A stretch of 64,000 bases of DNA from Anaerolineae bacterium. GTDB lineage: Bacteria > Chloroflexota > Anaerolineae > SpSt-600. Every line of letters begins with the position of its first letter. Position 1 is the stretch's first letter. The notes under the pieces are model-generated. The model was not told where the DNA came from. It saw only the letters and a list, made by a program, of their open reading frames with translations, and did no database searches. Made by a program: the position numbers and the translations under genes. Where the stretch lies: assembly GCA_025062375.1 (NCBI GenBank), contig JANXAG010000002.1:66101-130100 (forward strand), written 5' to 3'. Shown here piece by piece: positions 1-8,943 of the stretch.

Positions 1-1
1 G

Positions 2-439
2 ATATGGCTCGCTGTAGCTTTGCTCTTTTCCGTAATCTTCAGGCAGCCCGCTACAGCCGCCCTGGCCTCCATAGCTGTATGGCTCTTTTTCTCCGCTTTC
101 TGGGTTACGATTGCTGAGGCACTGGCTCCCCTGCTGCGACCTGTCCATTTCGGTTTACCGGAAGAATACCTTGCCCAGGTTCAGGCTACTATGGCTCTTT
201 CGCGTCTTTCACCAAATATTTTGTATGGAGAAATAACATTAGCCCTTCTTCGACCCGAGATCCGGGCCCTTGGGCCGCTGCTGGCTTTCCAACTGCAGGG
301 GGCTATTCTAGGTTCTCCTTTGCCTCTGAGCCAGAGCCTCCTTCTCATCTGGCCTCACCTCACAGGACTGGTAGCTTCTACGATCTTGCTTTTCGCCTTG
401 AGTTATGTGCTTTTCCAGAGGCAGGAAATAAGAGCTTAA
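2..439 (+). CDS. ABC-2 type transporter permease, C-terminal part (cut by window edge)
   Basis: The reading frame is open to the first base, so the 5' part of the gene lies outside the window. The visible 145 or so residues contain a hydrophobic segment near the left edge (LLFSVIFRQ then [23 protein letters not shown]), a soluble loop of about 80 residues, and a final membrane helix ending [10 protein letters not shown]. This arrangement resembles the last two helices of ABC-2/NosY-type permeases, which pair with a cytoplasmic ATPase to move drugs, copper-related factors or lipids. The first in-frame TTG at position 20 is only an internal codon. The assignment rests on topology, so another multi-helix membrane protein is possible. 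Confidence 0.5.
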   Translation: MWLAVALLFSVIFRQPATAALASIAVWLFFSAFWVTIAEALAPLLRPVHFGLPEEYLAQVQATMALSRLSPNILYGEITLALLRPEIRALGPLLAFQLQGAILGSPLPLSQSLLLIWPHLTGLVASTILLFALSYVLFQRQEIRA

Positions 440-496
440 TTTTTACTCATGTCTGACGCTTTTCCCGCGCTTTTAACGAGCCCCTTTTCAGAGTTA

Positions 497-1645
497 TTAA
501 AAGCCTTCGCGCGGGGTTATAGATTTTTTCCAACAATATCCTGGTTTCAGCCAGCCAGTAATGCACCAGCAGGGCACACGGTGTGAGGGGTTGAACACAG
601 GCCAGAAACGTCTGGGAAGCAGGCGATAATCTCCCTCTTTAAGGGAAGGCTTTTCAGCAAAAGTGTCCAGGAAGAGCAAACGGGAGCGAGGATTAGCTCT
701 GGCGTAGTCCAGCAGGGCAGCCATTGTCTTGCCGGTGTAGGTGGTTTCGAGGGGTAGACCCTCAAGCTCCGCCGTCAATTCTACAGCCCTTGAAGATTCG
801 GGGGTAGGGTGAGCATAGCCTGGCCCAAGATACTCCCCTATCAATATTATTTCATCCGGCTTCAGTTCCATCGGGGGTACTCCGGGGTCAAGCTTCCGGA
901 GAAAGCGGACGGTCCTGTTAACCATACGAGCCACCTTAGGCCGATTAGCAATGCTTTCTTCAATCACCCTGACTCCGATGATCCGGCTTTTCAGGTTTGC
1001 CAGCCTCGCTCCCAAAAGAAGCCCCGCGAAAGTCCCGCAGGAACCCACTGCTACGAAGATAGCTTCGGGTTCGGGAATATTCATCGTATCTAGTTGCTCT
1101 TTGATTTCTAAAGCGGCGTTGACATAACCCAGAATGCCAAGGGTTCCTGAGGCACCTGGATAGATAAAATAAGGAAGTTTGCGGGAAAGGGAAAAGTGGC
1201 GCAGATACTGCCATATAAAAGATAAGGCAAGCCCGGGATAATCGCCGCAGAAGTGGGCTTCAATTCCCAGAGGCACGCTCATAAGGAGATTTCGCCGCAC
1301 CTCTTCGCCTATGGGTTCACAGAAATAGCAACAAACAGCTTTAATCCCGAACTGATGAGCGATTACAGCTGTGGCAAGGGTATGATGGGAGCCAAGGGCC
1401 CCTCCCGTTATCACAACGCGGGCTTTACGGCGCAGGATATCGGCAAATATAAACTCAAATTTGCGTATCTTGTTCCCCCCGTAAACGGGATGAGTTAGAC
1501 CATCTCTCTTAACCCAGATTTCTGCTCCGAACCGGGAAGAAAGCTTCTCCATAAAGGTGAGCGGAGTTGGGAGTGTGGCGAGCTGGATGAAGGGAACCTT
1601 ACCTTTAAGGGCTGGGAACCGGGTAAAAATAGCTCGTTCTTCCAT
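497..1645 (-). CDS. PLP-dependent D-cysteine desulfhydrase / ACC deaminase family enzyme
   Basis: A fold-type II PLP enzyme of the 1-aminocyclopropane-1-carboxylate deaminase / D-cysteine desulfhydrase family. The PLP-binding lysine is expected at about residue 59 in GGNKIRKFEF. It is followed by a glycine/serine loop (GGALGSHH) and a later phosphate-binding stretch (GSCGTFAGLLLGARL). At 382 residues it is longer than the usual 325-340 because of a C-terminal tail. It begins 4 bp after the DUF169 gene and is the last gene of a four-gene minus-strand operon with two Fe-S proteins. This suggests a role in sulfur or amino-acid catabolism, but the substrate cannot be read from sequence. Confidence 0.75.
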   Translation of the reverse strand: MEERAIFTRFPALKGKVPFIQLATLPTPLTFMEKLSSRFGAEIWVKRDGLTHPVYGGNKIRKFEFIFADILRRKARVVITGGALGSHHTLATAVIAHQFGIKAVCCYFCEPIGEEVRRNLLMSVPLGIEAHFCGDYPGLALSFIWQYLRHFSLSRKLPYFIYPGASGTLGILGYVNAALEIKEQLDTMNIPEPEAIFVAVGSCGTFAGLLLGARLANLKSRIIGVRVIEESIANRPKVARMVNRTVRFLRKLDPGVPPMELKPDEIILIGEYLGPGYAHPTPESSRAVELTAELEGLPLETTYTGKTMAALLDYARANPRSRLLFLDTFAEKPSLKEGDYRLLPRRFWPVFNPSHRVPCWCITGWLKPGYCWKKSITPREGF

Positions 1646-1649
1646 TCCT

Positions 1650-2357
1650 TTACCTCCTCAGGCGAGTGAAAACCTCCCAGGGCCAGCCGGAGGTCAGGTG
1701 GTCAGGGTTGTTCATTCCCCAGTTTATGCCGCCGGTGCAGAAAAAAGAGACGTTTACACGCCCGGTAAGAAGAGGAATTACAGTAGAATTGCGACACAGG
1801 GACATGTCGGCGAGGGTGCGGGAAATAACAGCTTCGTATCCGGCAGTGATGAGGTAGCTTCTGAAGAGAAAACGGGTTAAACTTTGCCAGCCCCTCAGAG
1901 GGGCAAGTTTGCTCAAGGCTTTGTTAACCGCAGTTATCAGCCAGGCCCCCGGAGCTTGGCCTTCTGTCATTAAGTTATTGGCTGAAACTTCCAGGCGGTT
2001 GCCGTGCCCACACCAGAGCCATTCCCTTCCAGCTCTCTCAATCAGACTTCTCAAAGAGAAGAAATCAGTCCGGATTATCACGATTTCCGGGTCTACCGGG
2101 AAATCCTCCAGAGGACCCAGGAGAAAGCCTGTGGTGGGAAACTGAAGCCTTGGAGAAAGCCGGAGTTCAAAGGGTTTCCTGGCTTCCTTAAAGCCCAGAA
2201 CTACAGGGGACCAGCGGCAGACTTTGATGGAGCCCGGCAGGACTTTCAGCATCTGACCTTCTCCAGCAAGGCGCACAGCATCGCAGTAAGATACCCCCTG
2301 GTAGATGGGAAAGTGTGTGTATTGGTCCTGGGCTGAAAGCACTTTAACTCCCACCAT
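1650..2357 (-). CDS. DUF169 family protein (COG2043-like)
   Basis: The 235-residue product carries the features I associate with DUF169 proteins. There is an N-terminal SYCDAVRLAGEG stretch with a conserved Cys, a central PEIVIIRTD segment, and a C-terminal PLLTGRVNVSFFCTGG motif with another conserved Cys. The biochemical function of the family is unknown; members often occur in anaerobes near redox proteins. The start lies 14 bp inside the 3' end of the upstream HdrD-like gene and the stop is 4 bp before the PLP enzyme, so the genes are probably translationally coupled. The two conserved cysteines could bind metal or act in redox chemistry, which is inference. Confidence 0.7.
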   Translation of the reverse strand: MVGVKVLSAQDQYTHFPIYQGVSYCDAVRLAGEGQMLKVLPGSIKVCRWSPVVLGFKEARKPFELRLSPRLQFPTTGFLLGPLEDFPVDPEIVIIRTDFFSLRSLIERAGREWLWCGHGNRLEVSANNLMTEGQAPGAWLITAVNKALSKLAPLRGWQSLTRFLFRSYLITAGYEAVISRTLADMSLCRNSTVIPLLTGRVNVSFFCTGGINWGMNNPDHLTSGWPWEVFTRLRR

Positions 2358-3573
2358 TTCCAGGAACCTCCGGTATTGGGGGGTGATGGAAACGTTTCCG
2401 GCTTAAAAGAAGGGGGAATTGATGCCTCACCGTCCCCAATATCAGCCATAAAGCGAGGGAGTTTTGCCGGCGAGATGGTTTTTCCCCAATAGCCCACTGG
2501 ACAAGCTCCAGAAGGTGAATCACCGGCCGCAGGTTAGGGTCAGCCAGGCGAGCTACCGAAAACATGGCCAGGCACCCGGCGCAGTAAACACAGGTGGCCT
2601 CTGCTTTAACCCGGCGGTGATCCCGTGAAGTAGCCCTTGCTGAGGCCAGAATGGAAAAGGGGTGATAGGCTGCGAAGGGAGAAAATCCACCGCCAATGCC
2701 ACAGCAGAGCTGACTTTCCCTATTGTGGGGCGCTTCTGTCACTTCTACTCCAAGCAGATTCAGTATCTTCCTTGGAATTTCGGCGAAATCCTCTCCTAAG
2801 AGGCGAGAGTGACAGGAATCTTGCACTGTGACTTTCAGCCTGAGGGGGCGCACAGGGCCAAAATTCTCCCTTTTGAGGCCATCCAGGAGAAATTCAAAGT
2901 AATGGGAAAAGTGTATGCTGGAGAAATCAGCCCCGAACTGTGGTAGCACATTTTTAAGCATGTTGAAGCAGGCGGTGCATAGGACGTAAACGTGCTCAGC
3001 CTTTAACCTGCGGAACCATAGGGTAAGCCTGGCGGCTACCTGTTCCACCTCCTCGTAGAGCCCCATTCTGAAGAGCATTTCCCCACAGCAGTAATCTAAG
3101 CCACCTCTTATTTCTATACCCTGAAAGAGGCGGGAAAAAGTCAAATAGGGGACCATGAGAAGATTGCAGCCAGAATAGAGGAATTCTTGAATGGGTTCCG
3201 TTCTTGACCATCCAGCTAACTTCAGGCGCTCCTCTGGTGGGAGCCGGGCGACAATATCTGTGCGGAAATTAGGTCGGGAATGGGGGAGGAAATAGCGGGC
3301 GTAAAGGGGAAGGCCTCTTTCCCTGTATATTTCATGCCAGAGGTCCAGAATAAGGTTGGCGGGCCTGGCATCCTGAGGGCAAAAGGTATTGCAGGCCATG
3401 CACGAAGTGCAAACTTTGAGGATCCTGGAACTTTTCCCCTTTAAGAGCCTTTCCATCTCCCTGGCTGCCTCTTGCGGGCGAAGGCTCAAAACAGGACAGC
3501 GGTGAAAACACTCCCCGCAGAGGTTACAGCGTTCCCGAGCGAACGGTTCCCGGGTGTATTTCTTCGGATTCAT
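2344..3573 (-). CDS. (Fe-S)-binding heterodisulfide-reductase-like protein (HdrD/GlpC type, CCG domains)
   Basis: A soluble 409-residue electron-transfer protein. Two N-terminal [4Fe-4S] motifs are visible: C16, C19, C22, C26 and C55, C58, C61, C65. Two CCG cysteine-rich modules follow (DYCCGEM with CTACFN, then LCCGIGGG with CVYCAGC), as in the catalytic HdrB/HdrD subunit or GlpC. Such proteins oxidise or reduce disulfides, or pass electrons from flavoenzymes to quinone or ferredoxin. It overlaps the upstream 4Fe-4S gene by 50 bp and the downstream DUF169 gene by 14 bp. There is no flavoprotein (GlpA/LldD-like) partner in the window, so the donor is unknown. The basic C-terminal tail after the last CCG module is unusual. 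Confidence 0.8.
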   Translation of the reverse strand: MNPKKYTREPFARERCNLCGECFHRCPVLSLRPQEAAREMERLLKGKSSRILKVCTSCMACNTFCPQDARPANLILDLWHEIYRERGLPLYARYFLPHSRPNFRTDIVARLPPEERLKLAGWSRTEPIQEFLYSGCNLLMVPYLTFSRLFQGIEIRGGLDYCCGEMLFRMGLYEEVEQVAARLTLWFRRLKAEHVYVLCTACFNMLKNVLPQFGADFSSIHFSHYFEFLLDGLKRENFGPVRPLRLKVTVQDSCHSRLLGEDFAEIPRKILNLLGVEVTEAPHNRESQLCCGIGGGFSPFAAYHPFSILASARATSRDHRRVKAEATCVYCAGCLAMFSVARLADPNLRPVIHLLELVQWAIGEKPSRRQNSLALWLILGTVRHQFPLLLSRKRFHHPPIPEVPGNGGS

Positions 3574-4327
3574 AGCGCCTAACCATGGTTATAGCTTCAA
3601 CTGGGCAGACCTCAACGCATCTCCCGCAGCCGAAGCACAATCCTTTCAAATAGCTCCTATGGTTCTCAACAGCTCTCGCTCCAAATGGGCACGCTCTCAC
3701 GCATTCCCCAAAGCCTCTGCAGCGAGTTAAATCGGTTTTAGAGATATAGGGCCCCAAGATGAAAGGGTAAACCCTCTGCCCGAGTTCCCGGTTCAGGATG
3801 TAGGGGACACAACCGCAGGTGCAGCAATTACAGATAACATACTCGGTGTTTCCGTAGGTCGGGCAATGGACAAACACCATCTGCCACATCCCCAGGTTGT
3901 GACACTCGGATATAATCTCTTTGGCTTCTTCAAAGGTGATAAAGCGGTAATCTTTGGGGAAAGCTTTTGTCCAGGCTTCAACTCCCGAGCGGATTACAAT
4001 ATCAGTTTCCAGAGGATGAGAGCATGCCCTGTGGGATATACGGCAACGGCATGGCCCCACTGCTATAGGGCCATCCACTCGCTCCAGGAATTCCAGGACC
4101 TGAGGGAACGGGAGGGGTTTAGCAGTATCGGCCCAGCGCGCGAAAGGTGCAGCTAAGGTCCATCCCAGGGCAAACCGAAGGAAAGGAAGCTGTCCCAGCT
4201 TTTTCCATTTTCCTCTGAGCAAGGAAAAGCTCAAAGACAAGAGGGGAAGTTCAGCATAGCGGGCAAATAAATAGAGCAATACCCTTTCCCACAGCGCCTC
4301 TTCGCCTGCGGAATGAAAACGCGACAT
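3524..4327 (-). CDS. 4Fe-4S ferredoxin-type protein
   Basis: First gene of the minus-strand redox operon. The C-terminal 70 residues contain two ferredoxin motifs, CRGFGECVRACPFGA (first cluster with a changed spacing) and CFGCGRCVEVCPVEA. The middle carries additional cysteines (GPCRCRISHRAC and ICNCCTCGC), typical of a family of two-cluster anaerobe proteins whose central domain may hold a further metal site. The N-terminal 60 residues contain hydrophobic stretches but no clear signal peptide. ATG at 4327 follows an AAAGGAGG ribosome site. It probably supplies electrons to the HdrD-like protein encoded next; this is inferred from context. Confidence 0.75.
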   Translation of the reverse strand: MSRFHSAGEEALWERVLLYLFARYAELPLLSLSFSLLRGKWKKLGQLPFLRFALGWTLAAPFARWADTAKPLPFPQVLEFLERVDGPIAVGPCRCRISHRACSHPLETDIVIRSGVEAWTKAFPKDYRFITFEEAKEIISECHNLGMWQMVFVHCPTYGNTEYVICNCCTCGCVPYILNRELGQRVYPFILGPYISKTDLTRCRGFGECVRACPFGARAVENHRSYLKGLCFGCGRCVEVCPVEAITMVRRYESEEIHPGTVRSGTL

Positions 4328-4344
4328 CTTTCCTCCTTTGGTTC

Positions 4345-4372
4345 ATTTTATCGCAAAAAATAAGGGATGCAA
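4345..4372 (-). promoter_or_regulatory. Predicted promoter of the Fe-S/DUF169/PLP operon
   Basis: On the minus strand TTGCAT (4372-4367) is separated by 16 bp from TAAAAT (4350-4345), about 20 bp before the ATG at 4327. The short leader contains the ribosome site AAAGGAGG. Recognised by eye against the sigma70 consensus. Confidence 0.45.
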
Positions 4373-4541
4373 ATTTGTCAGATCTACCGGACGGTCAAAT
4401 TCTCACCGAGTTCATGCTGCCGGAATAAAACTTTAAGCCCTGGGCTCGCAGTGGAGATAAGATTCCTGGTCGTAATACCCGATTCCGAACTTTGGTATTA
4501 AAAAAGGCGGCAATCGCATTCTACTGGAAGCCCCGATGTGA

Positions 4542-4547
4542 TATAAT
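4542..4547 (+). promoter_or_regulatory. Possible -10 box upstream of the ROK kinase
   Basis: TATAAT lies about 50 bp before the ROK kinase ATG at 4597. The hexamer 17 bp upstream (TTCTAC) is a poor -35 match, so the promoter is tentative. Confidence 0.35.
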
Positions 4548-4596
4548 CAAAGTGATAATCCTGGTTTTTGCGAAAGAGCTTACCCGGGAGGTTCAG

Positions 4597-5592
4597 ATGA
4601 AAAACTTTGTGGCAGTTGACCTGGGCGGAACCAGCATAAGAGCAGCCCTTTATACCGAAGAGGGAAAACCTCTGGCTCGCCACATTCTTCCCACCCTTGC
4701 TCATGAAGGGTTAGAAGCTACTTTAGGTCGAATCTTCACGGCTATTGAAGAAGTGATGAAAGGCTGGGAGAAGCCTGCAGCCATAGGGGTTGGAGCTCCT
4801 GGCCCTCTGGATCCATGGAGAGGTGTTATCCTTTCGGCTCCCAATTTGCCAGGCTGGGAAAACATCCCCTTTGCCGAAATCCTCTGGAAACGCTTTGGGG
4901 TTCCGGCTTTTGTGGGGAATGATGCTAACGTAGCAGCCCTGGCCGAGCACAGGTTGGGGGCTGGGAAAGGGTTTTCCAACATCATTTACGTTACGGTAAG
5001 CACAGGCATAGGTGGTGGTATAATTGTGGATGGCTCCCTCCTTTTGGGAGCTGGGGGCTTTGCGGGGGAGGTTGGCCACATCGTGGTAAAACCGGATGGC
5101 CCTCCATGCACCTGTGGGGGGATAGGGTGCCTGGAAGCTCTGGCTTCGGGGCCAGCCATCGCTCGGGAGGCTTTGAGGCGCCTGAAAGAGGGAATCAATT
5201 CCTCCATCCCCAGGTTTGTGGAAGGCCCCATTGAAAGCCTGAGCGCAAAGGAAGTGGCAATGGCTGCCCTTGAAGGAGATCCTTTAGCGCAGGAACTATT
5301 CAGAGAAGCCGGTTACTATCTGGGAATTGGATTCGTTAGCCTCATCCATATCTTTAACCCCTCAAGGATAATAGTAGGCGGAGGGGTGGCAAAGGTGGGT
5401 AGATTGCTTCTGGAGCCAGCGGAGGAAGTGGTCAAAAAGCTTACTATGAAGGAATTTCTGCAAGACTTTGAAATAGTGCCTGCCGCCCTTGGGGATGAGG
5501 CAGGGCTTTTAGGAGCCTACCTTCTGGCTAAGGAAAGCCTTCAATCCTTAATCGTCAACAAATTATCAAGCCATTCCTCTGATTCTTCGTAA
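4597..5592 (+). CDS. ROK family sugar kinase (glucokinase-like)
   Basis: Cytoplasmic ATP-dependent sugar kinase of the ROK family, 331 residues. The N-terminal phosphate-binding motif DLGGTS is at residues 8-13 and the sugar/catalytic region GNDANVAALAEH at about 108. The ROK zinc motif CTCGGIGCLEA is at about 171. ATG at 4597 was chosen because GGGAGG lies 7 bp upstream and the residues before it (from 4492) do not fit the family. The 3' end overlaps the convergent HEAT gene by 52 bp. The substrate is probably glucose or another hexose, but ROK specificity cannot be read from motifs alone. Confidence 0.88.
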   Translation: MKNFVAVDLGGTSIRAALYTEEGKPLARHILPTLAHEGLEATLGRIFTAIEEVMKGWEKPAAIGVGAPGPLDPWRGVILSAPNLPGWENIPFAEILWKRFGVPAFVGNDANVAALAEHRLGAGKGFSNIIYVTVSTGIGGGIIVDGSLLLGAGGFAGEVGHIVVKPDGPPCTCGGIGCLEALASGPAIAREALRRLKEGINSSIPRFVEGPIESLSAKEVAMAALEGDPLAQELFREAGYYLGIGFVSLIHIFNPSRIIVGGGVAKVGRLLLEPAEEVVKKLTMKEFLQDFEIVPAALGDEAGLLGAYLLAKESLQSLIVNKLSSHSSDSS

Positions 5593-6422
5593 AGCTCGCA
5601 CTCTTCTAAAGCTGCCTCCGCTACTTCCCGGATATCAGGGTCCGGATCTGAGCACAATTTGGAGAGGGTGTTTTTGGCTTTTTCTCCACCGATCAGGCCA
5701 AGAGACCATATAGCTTCCATCCTCAGGTCTTTATCTTTTTCGTGCAGGGCGATTTCTATAAGGTCGGGGGTGGCCTCTTTTACTCCCGCTTCCCCCGCCG
5801 CTCTAACAGCCTCATAGCGTATGTCGTAAACATCGTTCTTGAGCTCTTTCAAGATAATAGGAGCCCACTTCTGGTGGCTGTTCCTGCCCATAGCAAAGAG
5901 AGCGCTCACTTTCATCTGGAGGTCAGGACAATTGTAGGCTTTCTCTATTATATCCAGGATTTCTGGGTCGGTAAGGAATCCCAGGGCCTCCACAGCGTGC
6001 CGCCTTGATTCCAGGGGCAAACTTTCATTGTGGAAGACGCTGATGAGAAAATTCTTCACCCTGAGGAAATCTTCAAAGGGTAGCTCCGGAGCCAGGATCT
6101 CGGCCATAGGATCGGTGGAAAAAAGCTCATACTCGTTTATGGAACCTTCATAGATGTACCGGCCCAGGGTTCTAATAGCTTGCGAGCGAACCCCCTGCGC
6201 TGGATCGTTAAGAGCCAGGTCAAAGAGTTTATCAATAAAATGGGCTTCGGGGTAGTTCCAGATAACCATTGCAGCGTTCGCCCTGACGTCCGGGTCCTCA
6301 TCTTCCAGCAAGATATCAAGCACCTGAAGGTGCTCCTGACTGTATTCATCACTTTCAAATATGGTGTTCAACAGTCGTAGCTTGTCCATCTTACTCCACT
6401 GTTTCACCTTTTCCACTTTCAT
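5541..6422 (-). CDS. HEAT-repeat protein
   Basis: A cytoplasmic, mostly alpha-helical protein of about 293 residues made of 30-35-residue HEAT repeats. Units such as DEDPDVRANAAMVIW, DPAQGVRSQAIRTLG, KDKDLRMEAIWSLG and DPDPDIREVAEAALE recur. Such repeats form superhelical scaffolds for protein-protein contacts; no catalytic motif is present. Two starts are possible. ATG 6422, behind GGAGAGGGGAGAAA, overlaps the upstream hlyC-like gene by 32 bp. ATG 6389 lies just after that gene's stop, behind GTGGAG. It ends the glmU-hlyC-HEAT operon. Its partner is unknown. Confidence 0.8.
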   Translation of the reverse strand: MKVEKVKQWSKMDKLRLLNTIFESDEYSQEHLQVLDILLEDEDPDVRANAAMVIWNYPEAHFIDKLFDLALNDPAQGVRSQAIRTLGRYIYEGSINEYELFSTDPMAEILAPELPFEDFLRVKNFLISVFHNESLPLESRRHAVEALGFLTDPEILDIIEKAYNCPDLQMKVSALFAMGRNSHQKWAPIILKELKNDVYDIRYEAVRAAGEAGVKEATPDLIEIALHEKDKDLRMEAIWSLGLIGGEKAKNTLSKLCSDPDPDIREVAEAALEECELYEESEEWLDNLLTIKD

Positions 6423-7533
6423 TTTCTCCCCTCTCCTCCACGATTTTCCGGAGACGCACTTTTCCTATTCGTCTTCCGACTAGCGATAGAACTTCGAAAT
6501 CGAAGCCTTCCAGCTGGAAACGGGCTCCCTTTTCGGGCACTCTTCCAAATTTACTATACACCAGCCCCCCTACAGTGTCAATACCCTCCAGGTCTAATTC
6601 TTTACCGATAATTTCCTCCAGGTCCTCAAGGCTGAGCCTGGCATCCAGGATGTATTCCCCCTCCCCGATTTCACGGATAAGGGGTTCCTCGCGGTCGTAT
6701 TCATCCTGTATCTCGCCGAGTATCTCCTCCAGCAAATCTTCCAGAGTGACAATCCCAGCAGTTCCTCCGTACTCGTCCACCACTATAGCCATATGGATTC
6801 TCTGACGTTGCATCTCCCTGAGGAGCTCAGCAGCGTTTTTGGTTTCAGGAACAAAGTAAGGAGGGCGAAGGATGGCTTTCACCTGTTCGTCCCATCCCCC
6901 TTCCCATGCTTTCCGGAGCAAGTCTTTCACATGGATTATGCCCACAATATTGTCTATGGAATCCTCATAAGCGGGGAAACGGGAGTGGCCGCTTTCGGTG
7001 GCCAGCTTTATCGCCTCCGCCACGGTGGCTTCAGCTTTCAAGGTCACTAAATCAATTCTGGGCACCATTATTTCCCTCACTATAGTCTCTTCCAGGTCCA
7101 TTGCCCCTTCCACAATTTCGTGTTTTTCCTTTCCCAACCCCAGCGTTTTTTCGCCTTCAGATTCTCTGAAACCAAAAATTTTTCGGGCTTTGCTGTACAG
7201 GATGGTCAAAGGTGCCAGGAGCAGGGCAACAAATTCAGATAGCCCTTCCAGAGGAGAAGGGTAACTGCTTACCCTTTCACCGAGAGTCTGGAGGAGCATG
7301 GCTGAAAAACCGTTGAGGAGAAGCACAAGGAGAAAAGTTAATGATGGTGGCAGGAAAGGCTCCAGAGCTCTGAAGGAACTGGCTCCAGCCAGGAGAAGAG
7401 AAGTGCCAGCTAAAAAGTCAAAGGAAAATCTGCCTTCTTCATCAGGTTTATGCCTCTTTAGCCAGAGGTTTTTCAAGACGAAACTCGCCCAGAAAACCGC
7501 CAGGCTTAAGAGCCATAGAGCAATGTAGCTCAT
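6391..7533 (-). CDS. CorC/HlyC family membrane protein (CNNM-CBS-transporter-associated domain)
   Basis: The N-terminal 130 or so residues contain hydrophobic helices (CNNM-like, somewhat shorter than usual). Two CBS domains follow, starting at IMVPRIDLVTL and at the segment ending HVKDLL. The C-terminal CorC_HlyC domain contains EEILGEIQDEYD. Proteins of this family are linked to Mg2+/Co2+ efflux; the haemolysin name is historical. Its ATG overlaps the glmU stop (ATGA), so the two are translationally coupled. The ion specificity is not visible in the sequence. Confidence 0.85.
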   Translation of the reverse strand: MSYIALWLLSLAVFWASFVLKNLWLKRHKPDEEGRFSFDFLAGTSLLLAGASSFRALEPFLPPSLTFLLVLLLNGFSAMLLQTLGERVSSYPSPLEGLSEFVALLLAPLTILYSKARKIFGFRESEGEKTLGLGKEKHEIVEGAMDLEETIVREIMVPRIDLVTLKAEATVAEAIKLATESGHSRFPAYEDSIDNIVGIIHVKDLLRKAWEGGWDEQVKAILRPPYFVPETKNAAELLREMQRQRIHMAIVVDEYGGTAGIVTLEDLLEEILGEIQDEYDREEPLIREIGEGEYILDARLSLEDLEEIIGKELDLEGIDTVGGLVYSKFGRVPEKGARFQLEGFDFEVLSLVGRRIGKVRLRKIVEERGENESGKGETVE

Positions 7534-8867
7534 TTTTTCTCCTTCGCCGGAACCCCGTAAACCAATGCTCCGGGGGGAACATCTCTCGTCACTACTGAGC
7601 CAGCCCCAGTTTTAGCTTTCTTGCCCACCTTAACCGGCGCTACCAGCATCGTATCGCTTCCGATAAAGGCCTCATCCTCTATGATGGTAGGATGCTTGGT
7701 TTGACCATCAAAGTTGCAAGTTATGGTTCCTGCACCTATGTTCACTTTGGCCCCGACCGTAGCGTCTCCCAGGTAACTGAAATGGTTAACCTTAGTGCCA
7801 GGTCCTATATAGCTGTTTTTAATTTCAGCAAAGTTTCCTATGTGAACTCCTCGGGCCAGATGAGTTCCTGGGCGGAGGTGGGAAAAGGGCCCAACTTTAA
7901 CCTCTTCTTCCAGAACGGCCCCCTCCACAACTGAAGCTTCCACAACACATTTGTCCCCTATTCTGGAATCCTTTATGATAGTTCCCGGGCCTATAACGCA
8001 ATCTTCACCAATCTTCGTTTTGCCCAAGAGGAAAGTGTGGGGGTAAATGATGGTGTCCCTGCCTATTTCCACCCCTGCTTCTACATAGGTGACTTCTGGA
8101 TTTATAAACGTAACTCCGCTTTCCATCCAGTAGCGATTTATCCTGCGTCTCATGGCCGCTTCTGCCAGGGCCAAATGGTATCTATTATTTATCCCCATGG
8201 CTTCCTCGGGGTCCTTAAGGGTCACTGTCTGCACAGGGTTCCCTTCCCCGATAGCTACACCGATGAGGTCCGGGAGGTAATATTCCCCATTGGGATGGGG
8301 TTTGAGGGACGGAAGGTGCTCCTTAAGCCATTCGGTCTGGAAGCAGTAAACTCCCACGTTAAGCTCAGTTATAGCCTTTTCCTGGGGGTTAGCTTCAGCT
8401 TCTTCTACCACTTTAACCACATTACCGCTTTCATCCCGCACCACTCTTCCAAAACCCATTGATTCGGATAAGTGGACAGTTAAGAAAGTTATGGTGGGTT
8501 TTTGCTCCCAATGGGCTCTGATAACCTCTTCAAGGGTCTCTTTTCTCAGAAGGGGCATATCACCATAGAGGACCAGGATTGCTGGAGGCCATGAGGTTAA
8601 AGTCTCCAAAGCCTTGAGAACAGCGTGGCCTGTCCCCAGGAGCTCCCCCTGGTGGACTGTGATAGCTCTTTCTCCCACGACTTTGGCTACCTCTTCTCCC
8701 CCATGGCCTATGACCACCACGGGTTTCTGGGGGGTTAAAGCAGTGGCGATTTCCAGAACATATTCCAGCATAGGTTTACCGCAGAGGGGGTGCAAAACTT
8801 TTGGGTGTTTTGATTTCATCCTTTTGCCAAGTCCAGCGGCTAAAATAATAATTTTGACATTTTCCAT
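7530..8867 (-). CDS. glmU: Bifunctional UDP-GlcNAc pyrophosphorylase / glucosamine-1-phosphate acetyltransferase GlmU
   Basis: Makes UDP-N-acetylglucosamine for peptidoglycan and glycans. The N-terminal uridylyltransferase domain begins with the nucleotide loop LAAGLGKRMKSKHPK and has LYGDMPLL around the metal Asp. The C-terminal half is a left-handed beta-helix of hexapeptide repeats with the acetyltransferase segment NFAEIKNSYIG and FSYLGDATVG. At 445 residues the length is normal. ATG 8867 was chosen over an upstream TTG at 8918 because AAGGAGAG lies 5-6 bp before it and the protein then starts at MENVKII, as in the family. First gene of a three-gene operon. Confidence 0.95.
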   Translation of the reverse strand: MENVKIIILAAGLGKRMKSKHPKVLHPLCGKPMLEYVLEIATALTPQKPVVVIGHGGEEVAKVVGERAITVHQGELLGTGHAVLKALETLTSWPPAILVLYGDMPLLRKETLEEVIRAHWEQKPTITFLTVHLSESMGFGRVVRDESGNVVKVVEEAEANPQEKAITELNVGVYCFQTEWLKEHLPSLKPHPNGEYYLPDLIGVAIGEGNPVQTVTLKDPEEAMGINNRYHLALAEAAMRRRINRYWMESGVTFINPEVTYVEAGVEIGRDTIIYPHTFLLGKTKIGEDCVIGPGTIIKDSRIGDKCVVEASVVEGAVLEEEVKVGPFSHLRPGTHLARGVHIGNFAEIKNSYIGPGTKVNHFSYLGDATVGAKVNIGAGTITCNFDGQTKHPTIIEDEAFIGSDTMLVAPVKVGKKAKTGAGSVVTRDVPPGALVYGVPAKEKK

Positions 8868-8908
8868 CCCTTCTCTCCTTGGATAAATTTCAAAAAGCTC
8901 TGGAAATA

Positions 8909-8937
8909 ATTTTAGCATAGTGAGGAAATCCAGGCAA
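8909..8937 (-). promoter_or_regulatory. Predicted glmU promoter
   Basis: Minus-strand TTGCCT (8937-8932), 17-bp spacer, TAAAAT (8914-8909), giving a leader of about 35 nt before the glmU ATG at 8867. Identified by eye. Confidence 0.55.
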
Positions 8938-8943
8938 CCCGAG

